Source of the DNA: UMGS1002 sp045586785
GTDB taxonomy: Bacteria > Bacillota > Clostridia > Oscillospirales > CAG-272
Direction of reading: 5' to 3'
NCBI GenBank assembly: GCA_045586785.1
Contig: JAZNBA010000072.1
Location: forward strand, 80,793-144,792
Length of the DNA: 64,000 nucleotides
The first letter of the stretch is position 1, and each line of letters opens with the position of its first letter. The position numbers and the translations under genes are program-made. Positions 25,401 through 31,864 of the stretch are shown piece by piece. The notes beneath the pieces are model-generated. The model worked only from the letters and a program-made list of their open reading frames with translations, did no database searches and was not told the DNA's origin.

Positions 25401-26963
25401 GATCATCTTGGAGCAATTTATACTGCTGTTGGAGATTACGAATCGATTGATATTATCGACTATATATCAGGTGTGCTACCACGTTATATGGTTCCGTCAA
25501 AGTTTGTCAAGGTGGACAGTATTCCGCTCAATGTCAACGGTAAAGCAGATAGAAAGAAAGCACGTGAAATTGCTAATCAAATCGAAGACGATGCTGTAGA
25601 GGTTGCGACTTCGGGATATACCGAAGATGTGCTTCTTGCTATTTTCAGAAGAATCACACGCAATAATCGTATCGGAGTTAATGATTCTTTCTTCGAGGCA
25701 GGTGGATCTTCGCTTGGAATCTTCCAAGTTCTGTCCGAGATCGAATCTGTATTTGGCATTAAACTGCAGTATGCCGATGTGTATAAAAACATGACAGTAG
25801 CAGGAATTGCTTCGATGATTGAGGTAGCAACCAGTGCTACATTGCCCAATGTATCCTCTGTCGGAAATGTTACCAAACAAGATATAGAAGAAGTTCTTGA
25901 TGTATCTAAACTACATATCAATAACTCCAGGAATTCCCTCGCAAAAGGTGTTTTGCTTACGGGTGCAAATGGTTTCCTTGGGAATCACTTGCTATATGAG
26001 TTGTTAGTAGAAACAGATTTTGATATATATTGCTTGGTTCGAAAAAAGCGTCGCTTAATAGATGCGATTCAATATTATTGGGGAAACGGCTTTTATCACA
26101 GATATCAAGCAAGAATTCATTGTATTGAGGGCAATATAGGCATTCCTGGTTTAGGTGTTTCAGCAGAAATGAAAAAGAATATAAGCGTGATTTACCATGC
26201 TGCCGCAAGCACAAAACACTACGGGGAATTTGCCGATAGTTTCCTATCCAACACATTGGGTACACGATATGTTGTTGATTTGTGTGCAGAAATAGGTGCT
26301 GAATTACATCATATTTCTACTACGGCTGTGTCGGGATTGAATGTTGTAACTGTAGACTACAATGAACAATCAAAACCTCATTTTACAGAAAATGATCTTG
26401 AGATCGGTCAACACTACGAGGATAATATTTATATTCACAGCAAATTGTTAGCAGAAAAGATCGTATTGTCTGCTATCGAAAAAGGGATGGATGCTTATAT
26501 TTATCGTGTTGGAAACTTGACCGAACGATTCAGCGACGGAGTTTATCAGATGAACAATGAAAATAATGCATTTATGATTAGAGAAAGAGCTATCCGTAAG
26601 CTCGATGCAATCTCTCCTGCATTCCACTCGTTCATCTTTGAAAAAACACCTATTGACCTTTGCGCAAAAGCAATCTTGGCACTCACAAAACGTAAACATC
26701 AAGATCATGTATTCCATGTATTCAGTCCGAATGCTTTGAACGGATACGACTACTACAGAGGCATTTTCCCCGACCTTAAAGAAGTAACTGATGAGGAATG
26801 GTTTGCTTTGCTCGATAAGGAGGCAGAAAAGGATACTTCGTGCGCGGTTATGAGGGCATACGTTAAAAATCTGTTAGCCGTTTCAGTTCCAATAGAAACA
26901 AAATGTGATGTTACATTGAAAGCACTTGAAAAATGTGGCTTCCAATGGCAAGAAAAGGAGTAA
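19446..26963 (+). CDS. Hybrid NRPS with FkbH module and terminal reductase (C-FkbH-T-C-A-T-R)
   Basis: A 2505-residue assembly line. Domains by eye: condensation C1 (about 5-420; HHIVCDA at 132), an FkbH-like region (about 430-1000: SGNH-like part, HAD motif VLVVDCDNTLWQG at about 620 and a GNAT-like part), carrier T1 (ELGGDSL, Ser about 1055), C2 (about 1115-1530; HHMVIDG at 1235), adenylation A (about 1535-2040; YTSGSTGKPKG at 1705, YGPTETT at 1847, NGKADRK at the end), carrier T2 (EAGGSSL, Ser about 2087) and a thioester reductase (TGANGFLG at 2171, YIHSK at 2328). FkbH domains dephosphorylate 1,3-bisphosphoglycerate and load glyceryl on a carrier. The reductase should release an aldehyde or alcohol. 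By alignment to PheA the A-domain code reads D-M-I-N-M-G-L-V-Y-K, for which I assign no substrate. Confidence 0.9.
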   Translation: MKTYALSNAQLNILDTELFYRGSAINIVGGVCLLNEPIEEEQLSSALNKLIANNDWLRTRIRGNRSSLYRYVSEYTDASFATLDFTNVSEAEMWSALEEANKAPFDIWDSQLYDVKLVRTPNNKIGYWFRAHHIVCDAANMYRIVAEVSSLIFGNDNPLPSNARVRDITARMKEKALTYWRDNEITGLESHRPTGTVVADRMTFKLSGDIMKKLSAFAESKQIACSTIVEGAYYLALSALFDKDRFSVGLMYLDDNSACVDGLAGPRASVVPTISKLDPSLTFAEYCEEILDQHMTAYRYSCLPYRDILSAVKHDSENKNSSFYDFVYSCHALDTSILGDCEIKWLFNGCSEVPLKLSVMPEKDTLNLMIDCRKGVYIGGFTEKLYQCILSALNHIFDAPDAHLGTLVNAIHADIHQTGHISKERVCIAASFTADPIDEYLYYWAHRDNVILNLSFAPYNQIQQMLLDPNSIFRNNKNGTNIILMRFEDAIRHTDDSAEARIAVMQHMQKEFTTALCSYPTDAPRCLVVCLPFDGNIAGVSAEIVANMNEQIKAVCSKIPNIHYVDTDDLCERYVVHDTLDTVADDEGHIPYTTTFFAALGTHVWRQLCAAKRVKKHKVLVVDCDNTLWQGVCGEIGATNVTVDGGYAWFQKFLLAKREEGYLLAIASKNNPEDVKRVFAENKQMLLKESDISAWRVSWNPKAEEIRSIAEELNLGLNSFVFFDDNPVECDAMIEENPEVLTVRMPLDSTQIAPLVGNIWALDSVYTTDEDRNRADMYRAEKEREQARTEEKSLHAYLKKLNIQMYMYPTTPDEIDRVAQLTQRTNQFNMNGVRYLKEDVTEWLQSDHYGCYSVYVKDAYGDYGLVGALVLSYTDGKCNLQTFVLSCRVLGREIEIAILNEIANIARSRGAFAFSASVKRTQKNEPFMRFWQAYVEDNENIVCANFNTPSHITVIQEKYIKPTSQKANTTAAVKSVAHTGTCALTTVPSDIQTNDAELKEFIPLCASEAIAQALGKFIPGQAQGEIVDKVKSVWESVLGLTIDRDDASYFELGGDSLKAVHLISILDKEFGARISVSDIYRYATISDMAKYIATLIPEEAAEFEHISTTEPYPLSSAQQRMFVLQSMNRDSVQYNESQAMEMIGQVNIERIQNAVYEIINRHDILRTAFTLEQGVPVQTVLPCVDIKVETISCTEDSWQKEAIAFRKPFDLSNPPLMRFAVLHTTDTNRNFMLFDAHHMVIDGTSFAVFAEEFVRLYNGEVLPENKYQYIDYVNWENKRKDTPEYESDMAYWVSQFDPMPAPLAWIDDSKRANSIGRGNTLFYATDSELKQSLENYASKNQVTLFSVLLSAYAMTISSLANADEFVVGVPASNRLHHHTLSMMGNFVNSMPIRIATTAESKISALVKSVFDTTTEALNHQSCPYENIVKALQCDRQNNRNPLFDVMFSLQNFVSPIIETKDMKLVQMPMQVGTAKNDIRLFAALHDDHISFEMEYDIDLFDTYFMESFREKYLSVLELMVTDEAMTAGDIATELQHKQKEADRLFLEKYNDTARPGYYDHLVHDMIREQVEKIPDAIALICGGEKLTYRELDDRSSALANILRQKGVRARDKVGIVLPRSPELIVGLLAIMKAGAVYVPADPIYPTERIDYMFGNSEIVCMISQNDMELPSEYIRYDIHELEKEETVEQTIEDETLTPDDLIYILYTSGSTGKPKGVMIKHGAVSNFINSLRELIPYEEQSAILATTTVCFDMSIIELWRTLSFGGTMIFATDNERHDIDAHREMIKKHGISELNITPSQMSVFLLDTNPSIWKSIQTIMIGAEPVPPSLVEKIKHIIPQARIFDLYGPTETTVYSSIMELTNETEVTIGHPIANTKLFVVDSEKKILPIGMTGELCIGGLGLSAGYMNRPDLTERQFVTLAENNEFVYRTGDLATLRADGKMLCHGRIDNQIKIRGYRVELEEIEQSIMKSGLCRECTVFLLDNDHLGAIYTAVGDYESIDIIDYISGVLPRYMVPSKFVKVDSIPLNVNGKADRKKAREIANQIEDDAVEVATSGYTEDVLLAIFRRITRNNRIGVNDSFFEAGGSSLGIFQVLSEIESVFGIKLQYADVYKNMTVAGIASMIEVATSATLPNVSSVGNVTKQDIEEVLDVSKLHINNSRNSLAKGVLLTGANGFLGNHLLYELLVETDFDIYCLVRKKRRLIDAIQYYWGNGFYHRYQARIHCIEGNIGIPGLGVSAEMKKNISVIYHAAASTKHYGEFADSFLSNTLGTRYVVDLCAEIGAELHHISTTAVSGLNVVTVDYNEQSKPHFTENDLEIGQHYEDNIYIHSKLLAEKIVLSAIEKGMDAYIYRVGNLTERFSDGVYQMNNENNAFMIRERAIRKLDAISPAFHSFIFEKTPIDLCAKAILALTKRKHQDHVFHVFSPNALNGYDYYRGIFPDLKEVTDEEWFALLDKEAEKDTSCAVMRAYVKNLLAVSVPIETKCDVTLKALEKCGFQWQEKE

Positions 26964-26967
26964 TGCT

Positions 26968-27735
26968 ATGAAAACAGCAATTATTACTGGCGCATCTTCC
27001 GGCGTTGGCACGGAATTTTTGAAAGTGCTTGTTCATGATAACAGCATCGAAGAATTTTGGATCATCGCAAGAAACGAAAAACGCCTTGAAGAATTAAAAG
27101 CACAATATTCCAATAAAAGTATCGTTTGCATACCTCTTGATTTGACAAACGAAGAATCAATGCAGGTATATGAAAATCACCTCCGTGCAAAAAAGCCGGA
27201 GGTGGTGACCCTTGTTAATAATGCGGGATTTGGTATTTTAGGAGAGGTATATGGTTCGGATTATGTAGAGCAAGCGAAAATGGTAGATTTGAATTGTCGC
27301 GCTCTCACAACCATTACAACAATAACCTTGCCGTACATGACTGAAAATTCGGGAATCATCAATATGGCTTCTATTGCTGCATACTGCCCAAATCCGAATT
27401 TTACGGTTTATTGTTCTGCCAAAGCATACGTATTGAGCTATTCTCGTTCATTGCGTTATGAACTGAGAATGAAAAAACGCAAGATCAATTCTCTTGCCGT
27501 TTGTCCCGGACCTATGAACACAAACTTTTGCGCTACTGCAGGAATCACAACACAGTTTGATGCCTTGCCGTTCACTGATCCTGCCAAAGTTGCTAAAACC
27601 GCTGTCAAGAAACTTCGTGAAGGAAAAGCCGTCTATACGCCCGGTGTATTCTTTAAATTTTATCGTTGTATTGCTAAATTACTTCCACACTCGCTTGTGA
27701 TGGGATTTAGCCAAACGATTAAAGATGGAAAATAA
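26968..27735 (+). CDS. Short-chain dehydrogenase/reductase
   Basis: A 255-residue classical SDR: TGASSGVG near the N terminus binds NAD(P)H, VNNAG is structural, and NMASIAAY with YCSAKAY (about residues 151-155) gives the Ser and the YxxxK catalytic pair. An open frame begins at 26926, but AAAAGGAG at 26953-26960 just before the ATG at 26968 fixes the start. It begins 5 bases after the NRPS stop. It could reduce the aldehyde released by the NRPS reductase domain to an alcohol or act on another carbonyl of the product. Confidence 0.88.
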   Translation: MKTAIITGASSGVGTEFLKVLVHDNSIEEFWIIARNEKRLEELKAQYSNKSIVCIPLDLTNEESMQVYENHLRAKKPEVVTLVNNAGFGILGEVYGSDYVEQAKMVDLNCRALTTITTITLPYMTENSGIINMASIAAYCPNPNFTVYCSAKAYVLSYSRSLRYELRMKKRKINSLAVCPGPMNTNFCATAGITTQFDALPFTDPAKVAKTAVKKLREGKAVYTPGVFFKFYRCIAKLLPHSLVMGFSQTIKDGK

Positions 27736-28885
27736 TGAATATATAGATACGAACAGAGCATGGGCTGAAATCGACATAACTAAAGCAAAGGAAAATTATT
27801 TTTCCATAAAGAAATGTCTTAAGCCCCAAACCCAAATATGCTGTGTAGTGAAAGCCAACGCCTACGGTCACGGCTCTGTTCGTATGGCTCAGTTATATGA
27901 GTCACTTGGTGCAAATTACTTGGCTGTTGCTACGATTGAAGAAGCTCTGCAACTTCGTCAAGCCCCAATAAAGCTACCGATACTAATATTGGGATATACC
28001 GCACCGCAATATGCAGATGTTCTATCCGATAACGATATTACACAGTGCGTATATTCATTAGACTACGGTCGAGCTTTGTCAAGTTGCGCTACAGAAAAAG
28101 GCAAACCCGTAAAAGTACATATTAAAATTGATACGGGAATGGGTCGCATTGGATTTCGATACGTTGGCGGCGATGAGCAAGAATTAACAGATGCGCAAAC
28201 TGTATGCCGAATGCAAGGGTTGACTGTAGAAGGTATTTTTACTCACTTTTCGTCTGCTGATGATGAAATAGGTTCTGATGAAACAACAGAGCGACAGTAT
28301 CAATACTTCTTAGAAGCAATTTCATATTTGGAAAAGCGAGGCATTCAATTTTCTATTCGCCACTGTTCCAATAGTGCTGCAATCCTTAAATATCCCCATA
28401 CGCAGCTCGATATGGTACGTGCTGGTATTTCCTTGTATGGATTGGATGCTGATAATTTATTTTCATGTCAAACAAATCTGCATCAGATACTCCAACTAAA
28501 AACAATAGTTAGCCATATAAAGCTAATCCATAAAGGAGATACTATTGGATACGGTCGGTAATATGTTGCAGAAAAGGACACAATTATCGCAACTCTTCCA
28601 ATTGGATATGCGGATGGTCTGTGGAGAGCCAATTCGCGTCACGGAATGCTTGTGAATATTAACGGTGAGTACGCACCCATTATTGGACGAATTTGTATGG
28701 ATCAATGTATGATTGATGTCACAGCGTTGAAAGAAGTAAATGTCGGCGATATTGTTACGGTATATGGTGATAGTGAAATCAACTCAATAGATAAAATTGC
28801 AGCAATAAACAAAACTATCAGCTATGAGATTGTTTGTAGTGTTAGCGAAAGAGTACCAAAATTTTATGTTAATAACGATTTGTGA
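27725..28885 (+). pseudogene. alr: Alanine racemase-family gene interrupted by an in-frame TAA
   Basis: The frame encodes a complete fold-type III alanine racemase except for one TAA at 28559-28561. Before it, AWAEIDITKAKENY and CCVVKANAYGHG (PLP lysine) are intact. Directly after it, in the same frame, YVAEKDTIIATLPIGYADGLWR and GRICMDQCMIDVT continue the protein to a stop at 28885, including the expected catalytic Tyr region. The expected residue at the stop lies in GYGRxYVAEKD. Without readthrough the product is a 278-residue fragment lacking the second catalytic half, so it is probably inactive. A recent nonsense mutation or a sequencing error is possible because the rest is undamaged. 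It overlaps the SDR gene by 11 bases and the transferase gene by 20. Confidence 0.85.
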
Positions 28886-29489
28886 TTTATCCTCGTATTC
28901 AGATGAGCAATATCAAAATGACCTAACCACAATTCCAGTATGGCGAAGAGAAAAGGCATTGCAATACAAAAAGCTCGATGACCGCAAGCGTTCGGTCTTG
29001 GCTTTCGTGCTATTGCAGCGCGCTCTGCGTGATGAATATGGTATTACCGAGATTCCCGAATTTGTATATAACGAGTTCGGGAAACCCTCGTTGCTGAATC
29101 TGCCCATCCATTTCAGCTTGAGCCATTGTAAAGATGCCGTTGCTTGTGCCGTATCTGATCACAATATCGGTATCGACGTGGAAAGCATCGTGCCGTATAA
29201 TCCCGATGTCGCTCGGAGAGTTTGCACGGCAGCAGAGCTTGAAATGCTTGAACAGAGTGATGACAAGGACGTGGAGTTCATCAAGCTTTGGACGGTTAAA
29301 GAAGCAATCTCAAAGTATGAGGGAATGGGATTGTCGTTGCCGTTTGCAGAGATTGATACGATGAATTACTTACTCTGCTCAAACGTAAGTGTTAATAGCA
29401 GATATGTACTAAGTATTTGCTATGGAAAACGAACCGACACCCTTGCCCTTCCGCGCATCAAAATGCTATCCGCAACTGATTTAATATGA
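28866..29489 (+). CDS. Sfp-type 4'-phosphopantetheinyl transferase
   Basis: A 207-residue transferase that would convert the apo acyl carrier protein and the two NRPS carrier domains to the holo form using CoA. Seen motifs: FSLSHCKDAVACAV (about residues 74-87), IGIDVES with the metal aspartate (about 93-99) and LWTVKEAISKYEGMG (about 140-154). I place the start at the ATG at 28866, since the upstream frame from 28824 only duplicates racemase sequence. It overlaps the racemase frame. It is the last gene before a terminator, so a dedicated activating enzyme closes the biosynthetic operon. Confidence 0.9.
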   Translation: MLITICDLSSYSDEQYQNDLTTIPVWRREKALQYKKLDDRKRSVLAFVLLQRALRDEYGITEIPEFVYNEFGKPSLLNLPIHFSLSHCKDAVACAVSDHNIGIDVESIVPYNPDVARRVCTAAELEMLEQSDDKDVEFIKLWTVKEAISKYEGMGLSLPFAEIDTMNYLLCSNVSVNSRYVLSICYGKRTDTLALPRIKMLSATDLI

Positions 29490-29496
29490 ATTTGAA

Positions 29497-29526
29497 AAGT
29501 TCGTGTAACAACGAACTTTTCTTTTT
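29497..29526 (+). terminator. Terminator of the NRPS operon
   Basis: AAAGTTCG (29497-29504) and CGAACTTT (29513-29520) form an 8-bp stem with an 8-nt loop, followed by CTTTTT. It lies just after the transferase stop. Confidence 0.75.
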
Positions 29527-29560
29527 CGCAAATTAGTGAAACAAATATTTTCATTATATA

Positions 29561-29589
29561 TTGACAAATGCTTTCTTTTATGATATAAT
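29561..29589 (+). promoter_or_regulatory. Promoter of the LexA-like repressor operon
   Basis: TTGACA (29561-29566) and TATAAT (29584-29589) are separated by 17 bases. A perfect palindrome follows at 29603-29617. Confidence 0.88.
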
Positions 29590-29602
29590 TCCAATACATA
29601 CT

Positions 29603-29617
29603 GAAACATTATGTTTC
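29603..29617. promoter_or_regulatory. Candidate operator of the LexA-like repressor
   Basis: GAAACAT and ATGTTTC flank a central T, a perfect 15-base palindrome placed 13 bases after the -10 box and just before the ribosome binding site. A looser GAAAC...TTTTC sequence lies near 29538-29552, upstream of the -35. The position suits autorepression. Confidence 0.6.
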
Positions 29618-29628
29618 TTGGAGGGTTT

Positions 29629-30243
29629 ATGAGAAGAAAAGACGAATCAAAAAAGAGTGTGATACTTGATTTCATCGACGAGTATTACAACGAATATAAC
29701 GAGATCCCTGCCGTAAGAACAATCGCAGAGGGCACGGGAATTGCTTTAGCAACCGTGCATCGTTATCTGCTGTCGCTCAAAGAAAGCGGCGAACTTGAAT
29801 ACAACGGTCGCAAGTCGATCTCCACCAAGCGCATTGATTTGGAATCGCGTCACGCTTCTGCTCCCGTTCTCGGTTACGTCCGCTGCGGCGAAGGCGAAGA
29901 AGAAACAGAGGAAGTCATCGAGTATATCCGTCTCCCCGAAAGCTTAGTTGGCACGGGAGAATTCTTTGTACTGATAGCAAAGGGTGATTCTATGGTGGAT
30001 GCAGGCGTTAATGAGGGTGACTATGTCGTTATCCGAAAGCAGAATACCGCTAATGAAGGAGATTATGTTGTTGCACTATATGAGGGACTTAACAATCTGA
30101 AAGAGCTTGCACGTGGTGATAACGGCAGATACATTCTCCGATCTTGTAATGAGGATAAGGCGACCTATCCCGATATCTACCCAAACGATTTGAGAATACA
30201 AGGGGTAGCCGTTTGTGTAATGCATAAATTATTAAGGAGGTAA
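29629..30243 (+). CDS. LexA/S24-family repressor with autoprotease domain
   Basis: A 204-residue protein with an N-terminal winged helix (EIPAVRTIAEGTGIALATVHRYLLSLKESGEL) and a C-terminal S24 domain. The catalytic serine is in AKGDSMVDAGVNEGD (about residue 119) and the lysine in ALYEGLNNLKEL (about 156). The expected cleavage site Ala-Gly is replaced by YVRCGEGE, that is Cys-Gly. The ATG at 29629 is preceded by GGAGGG. The host LexA is probably elsewhere. Located between the NRPS operon and the recombinase, this copy probably couples island genes to DNA damage. A palindrome in its promoter is the likely operator. Confidence 0.85.
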   Translation: MRRKDESKKSVILDFIDEYYNEYNEIPAVRTIAEGTGIALATVHRYLLSLKESGELEYNGRKSISTKRIDLESRHASAPVLGYVRCGEGEEETEEVIEYIRLPESLVGTGEFFVLIAKGDSMVDAGVNEGDYVVIRKQNTANEGDYVVALYEGLNNLKELARGDNGRYILRSCNEDKATYPDIYPNDLRIQGVAVCVMHKLLRR

Positions 30244-30249
30244 AAACTA

Positions 30250-31122
30250 TTGGCTGAAGAAAGAACTATTCAACAAAATGCGGATGAATTGGTCACCGCA
30301 CTTGTAAATACAATCGGTAACGGATCTGTGCAGGAAGTAGTTGATAAGAATCGCGACGATGCGCTCGATATATCAAACATTGCGGTCAACCTTCCTCTCA
30401 AAGAAATGCCACCCGAAGTGGTAAAATATCTCAAAGACCTCGTACAAACCGTTAAAGGAACAAGTATGGATACACGCCACGATTTGAGCTTGGCATTCCC
30501 TCCCTCTCATTTTTCGGGCGAAGATAATCCGCTGATGCTTTTCTACAAAGCGTTTTACGACACCGTTACTTATTATACTACACTTATTCAAAGTGTTCCC
30601 GAGGTTCGCGACGCGCTGATAAGGGCAATGGCAGATAAGGGGTATAACGAGGATAATATCGATGAGTTTCTAAAGCGGGAGTGGGACATCAACGCCTATT
30701 TGATGAACTTGCCTCAGATTGCGGAGATTTTCAAAGAGTTACCAGACTATTCCGATTACAACCACGGAAAGCCTAATAATTATTCTCTACAAAATGCGAA
30801 ACGTAAAATTGAACATATGAGTGGCGGTCAACTTGTTGAGAAAGTATCAATTGAGCGTGGCGGTCCTAAGGATGCAAGCGGACAGTATACGCCCTATCCT
30901 TTGGACGACGAAACCGACGTTACTACGGAAGTCATCGACAAAATATATCTTGAACAATGTCTTGCTCTGCTTTCACCCGAAGACCGTGAGCTCTTGGTAC
31001 GTCACGCCAACGGCGAAACTTATACCGCGCTTGCCAAAGACTACGGATATGCCAATGCAAGCGGTGTCAGAAAACGTATTGAGAGAATTAAAAAACAGAT
31101 AACTAATGCATTTGCTGAATAG
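30250..31122 (+). CDS. Unknown protein with C-terminal sigma-region-4-like HTH
   Basis: A 290-residue protein starting at TTG (AAGGAGG 8 bases upstream). The N-terminal 200 residues match nothing I know and are mostly helical and acidic. The C-terminal 65 residues (LSPEDRELLVRHANGETYTALAKDYGYANASGVRKRIERIKKQI) look like a sigma-70 region-4 or LuxR-type helix-turn-helix, here joined to a large N-terminal domain. It begins 7 bases after the repressor, so the two are co-transcribed. It may be a regulator working with the LexA-like protein. Confidence 0.7.
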   Translation: MAEERTIQQNADELVTALVNTIGNGSVQEVVDKNRDDALDISNIAVNLPLKEMPPEVVKYLKDLVQTVKGTSMDTRHDLSLAFPPSHFSGEDNPLMLFYKAFYDTVTYYTTLIQSVPEVRDALIRAMADKGYNEDNIDEFLKREWDINAYLMNLPQIAEIFKELPDYSDYNHGKPNNYSLQNAKRKIEHMSGGQLVEKVSIERGGPKDASGQYTPYPLDDETDVTTEVIDKIYLEQCLALLSPEDRELLVRHANGETYTALAKDYGYANASGVRKRIERIKKQITNAFAE

Positions 31123-31131
31123 GAGATAGAC

Positions 31132-31803
31132 ATGACAATTAATAGTATTAGTAGTGATGTAAAATTCCCGGATATGGAATTTTATAATATGAGCACCCCC
31201 GGTGAGATGGCATTATACCTTGCTCACTGTGATTTTTATCCATTCCAAAGCGTTTTGAGAAACAATCAACTTGCGTTAGATGCACTATCTCAAGGATATC
31301 GAGAAATGCTACAAAAGGCACAAGCCAGCGATGATTTTTACACAGAATCTTTTGCTATGACAAGTGGTACATTACACAATTCTCGTGTCAGTTTGCTAAC
31401 TTATTATTCGTTAGTTTTGACTATGGTGTCCATCTTGGAAGAATCAGTAAATACATTGTGTAGAGTATACTACAATATGCTAACGCTGAAAAAACAGCTT
31501 AGTGATATAAAGGGGCGAGGATTAGAGCGTGCAGCAGAATACTTAAAAAAAGAAGTAGGCATTGAAGGTTTTACCTCAGACCCCCAATGGGAATATATTA
31601 CAACTATTCGTGATGCAAGAAATATGATTGTTCATAACGGCGGACGAGTAATCAAAGATTTTGATAAATTTGATAAATTCAAAATTGGATATAGAGAAGA
31701 AGACCACCAATTATATTTTGAATACAGCGATATTGAAAAAATGTATAATGCCATTCTTGAATATATTGATAGAGCTTTTAGACTTGTTCCTACAAAAAAA
31801 TAA
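31132..31803 (+). CDS. HEPN-like protein (putative)
   Basis: A 223-residue helical protein. TIRDARNMIVHNGGRVI (about residues 161-177) has the Arg-x4-His pattern (RNMIVH) followed by N that defines HEPN-domain RNases, which occur in toxin and defence systems. The N-terminal part has a long Leu-rich helix (YYSLVLTMVSILEESVNTLCRVYYNML). AGGAGATAGACATG is a strong start. It is third in the repressor operon, 9 bases after the HTH protein, and has no obvious MNT-type antitoxin next to it. I am fairly sure of the gene and moderately sure of the HEPN assignment. Confidence 0.6.
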   Translation: MTINSISSDVKFPDMEFYNMSTPGEMALYLAHCDFYPFQSVLRNNQLALDALSQGYREMLQKAQASDDFYTESFAMTSGTLHNSRVSLLTYYSLVLTMVSILEESVNTLCRVYYNMLTLKKQLSDIKGRGLERAAEYLKKEVGIEGFTSDPQWEYITTIRDARNMIVHNGGRVIKDFDKFDKFKIGYREEDHQLYFEYSDIEKMYNAILEYIDRAFRLVPTKK

Positions 31804-31804
31804 T

Positions 31805-31843
31805 TTTCGCACATTTGCGAGATTTTCATCACTGTGTTAAAAT
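31805..31843 (+). promoter_or_regulatory. Serine recombinase promoter with the box shared with tnpV
   Basis: TTTCGCACATTTGC (31805-31818) overlaps a -35-like TTGCGA (31815-31820), and TAAAAT lies at 31838-31843, with a 17-base spacer. Sequence and spacing repeat those at 12460-12498. Confidence 0.6.
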
Positions 31844-31864
31844 GAGAGCGAAAGGGGTGATTCT

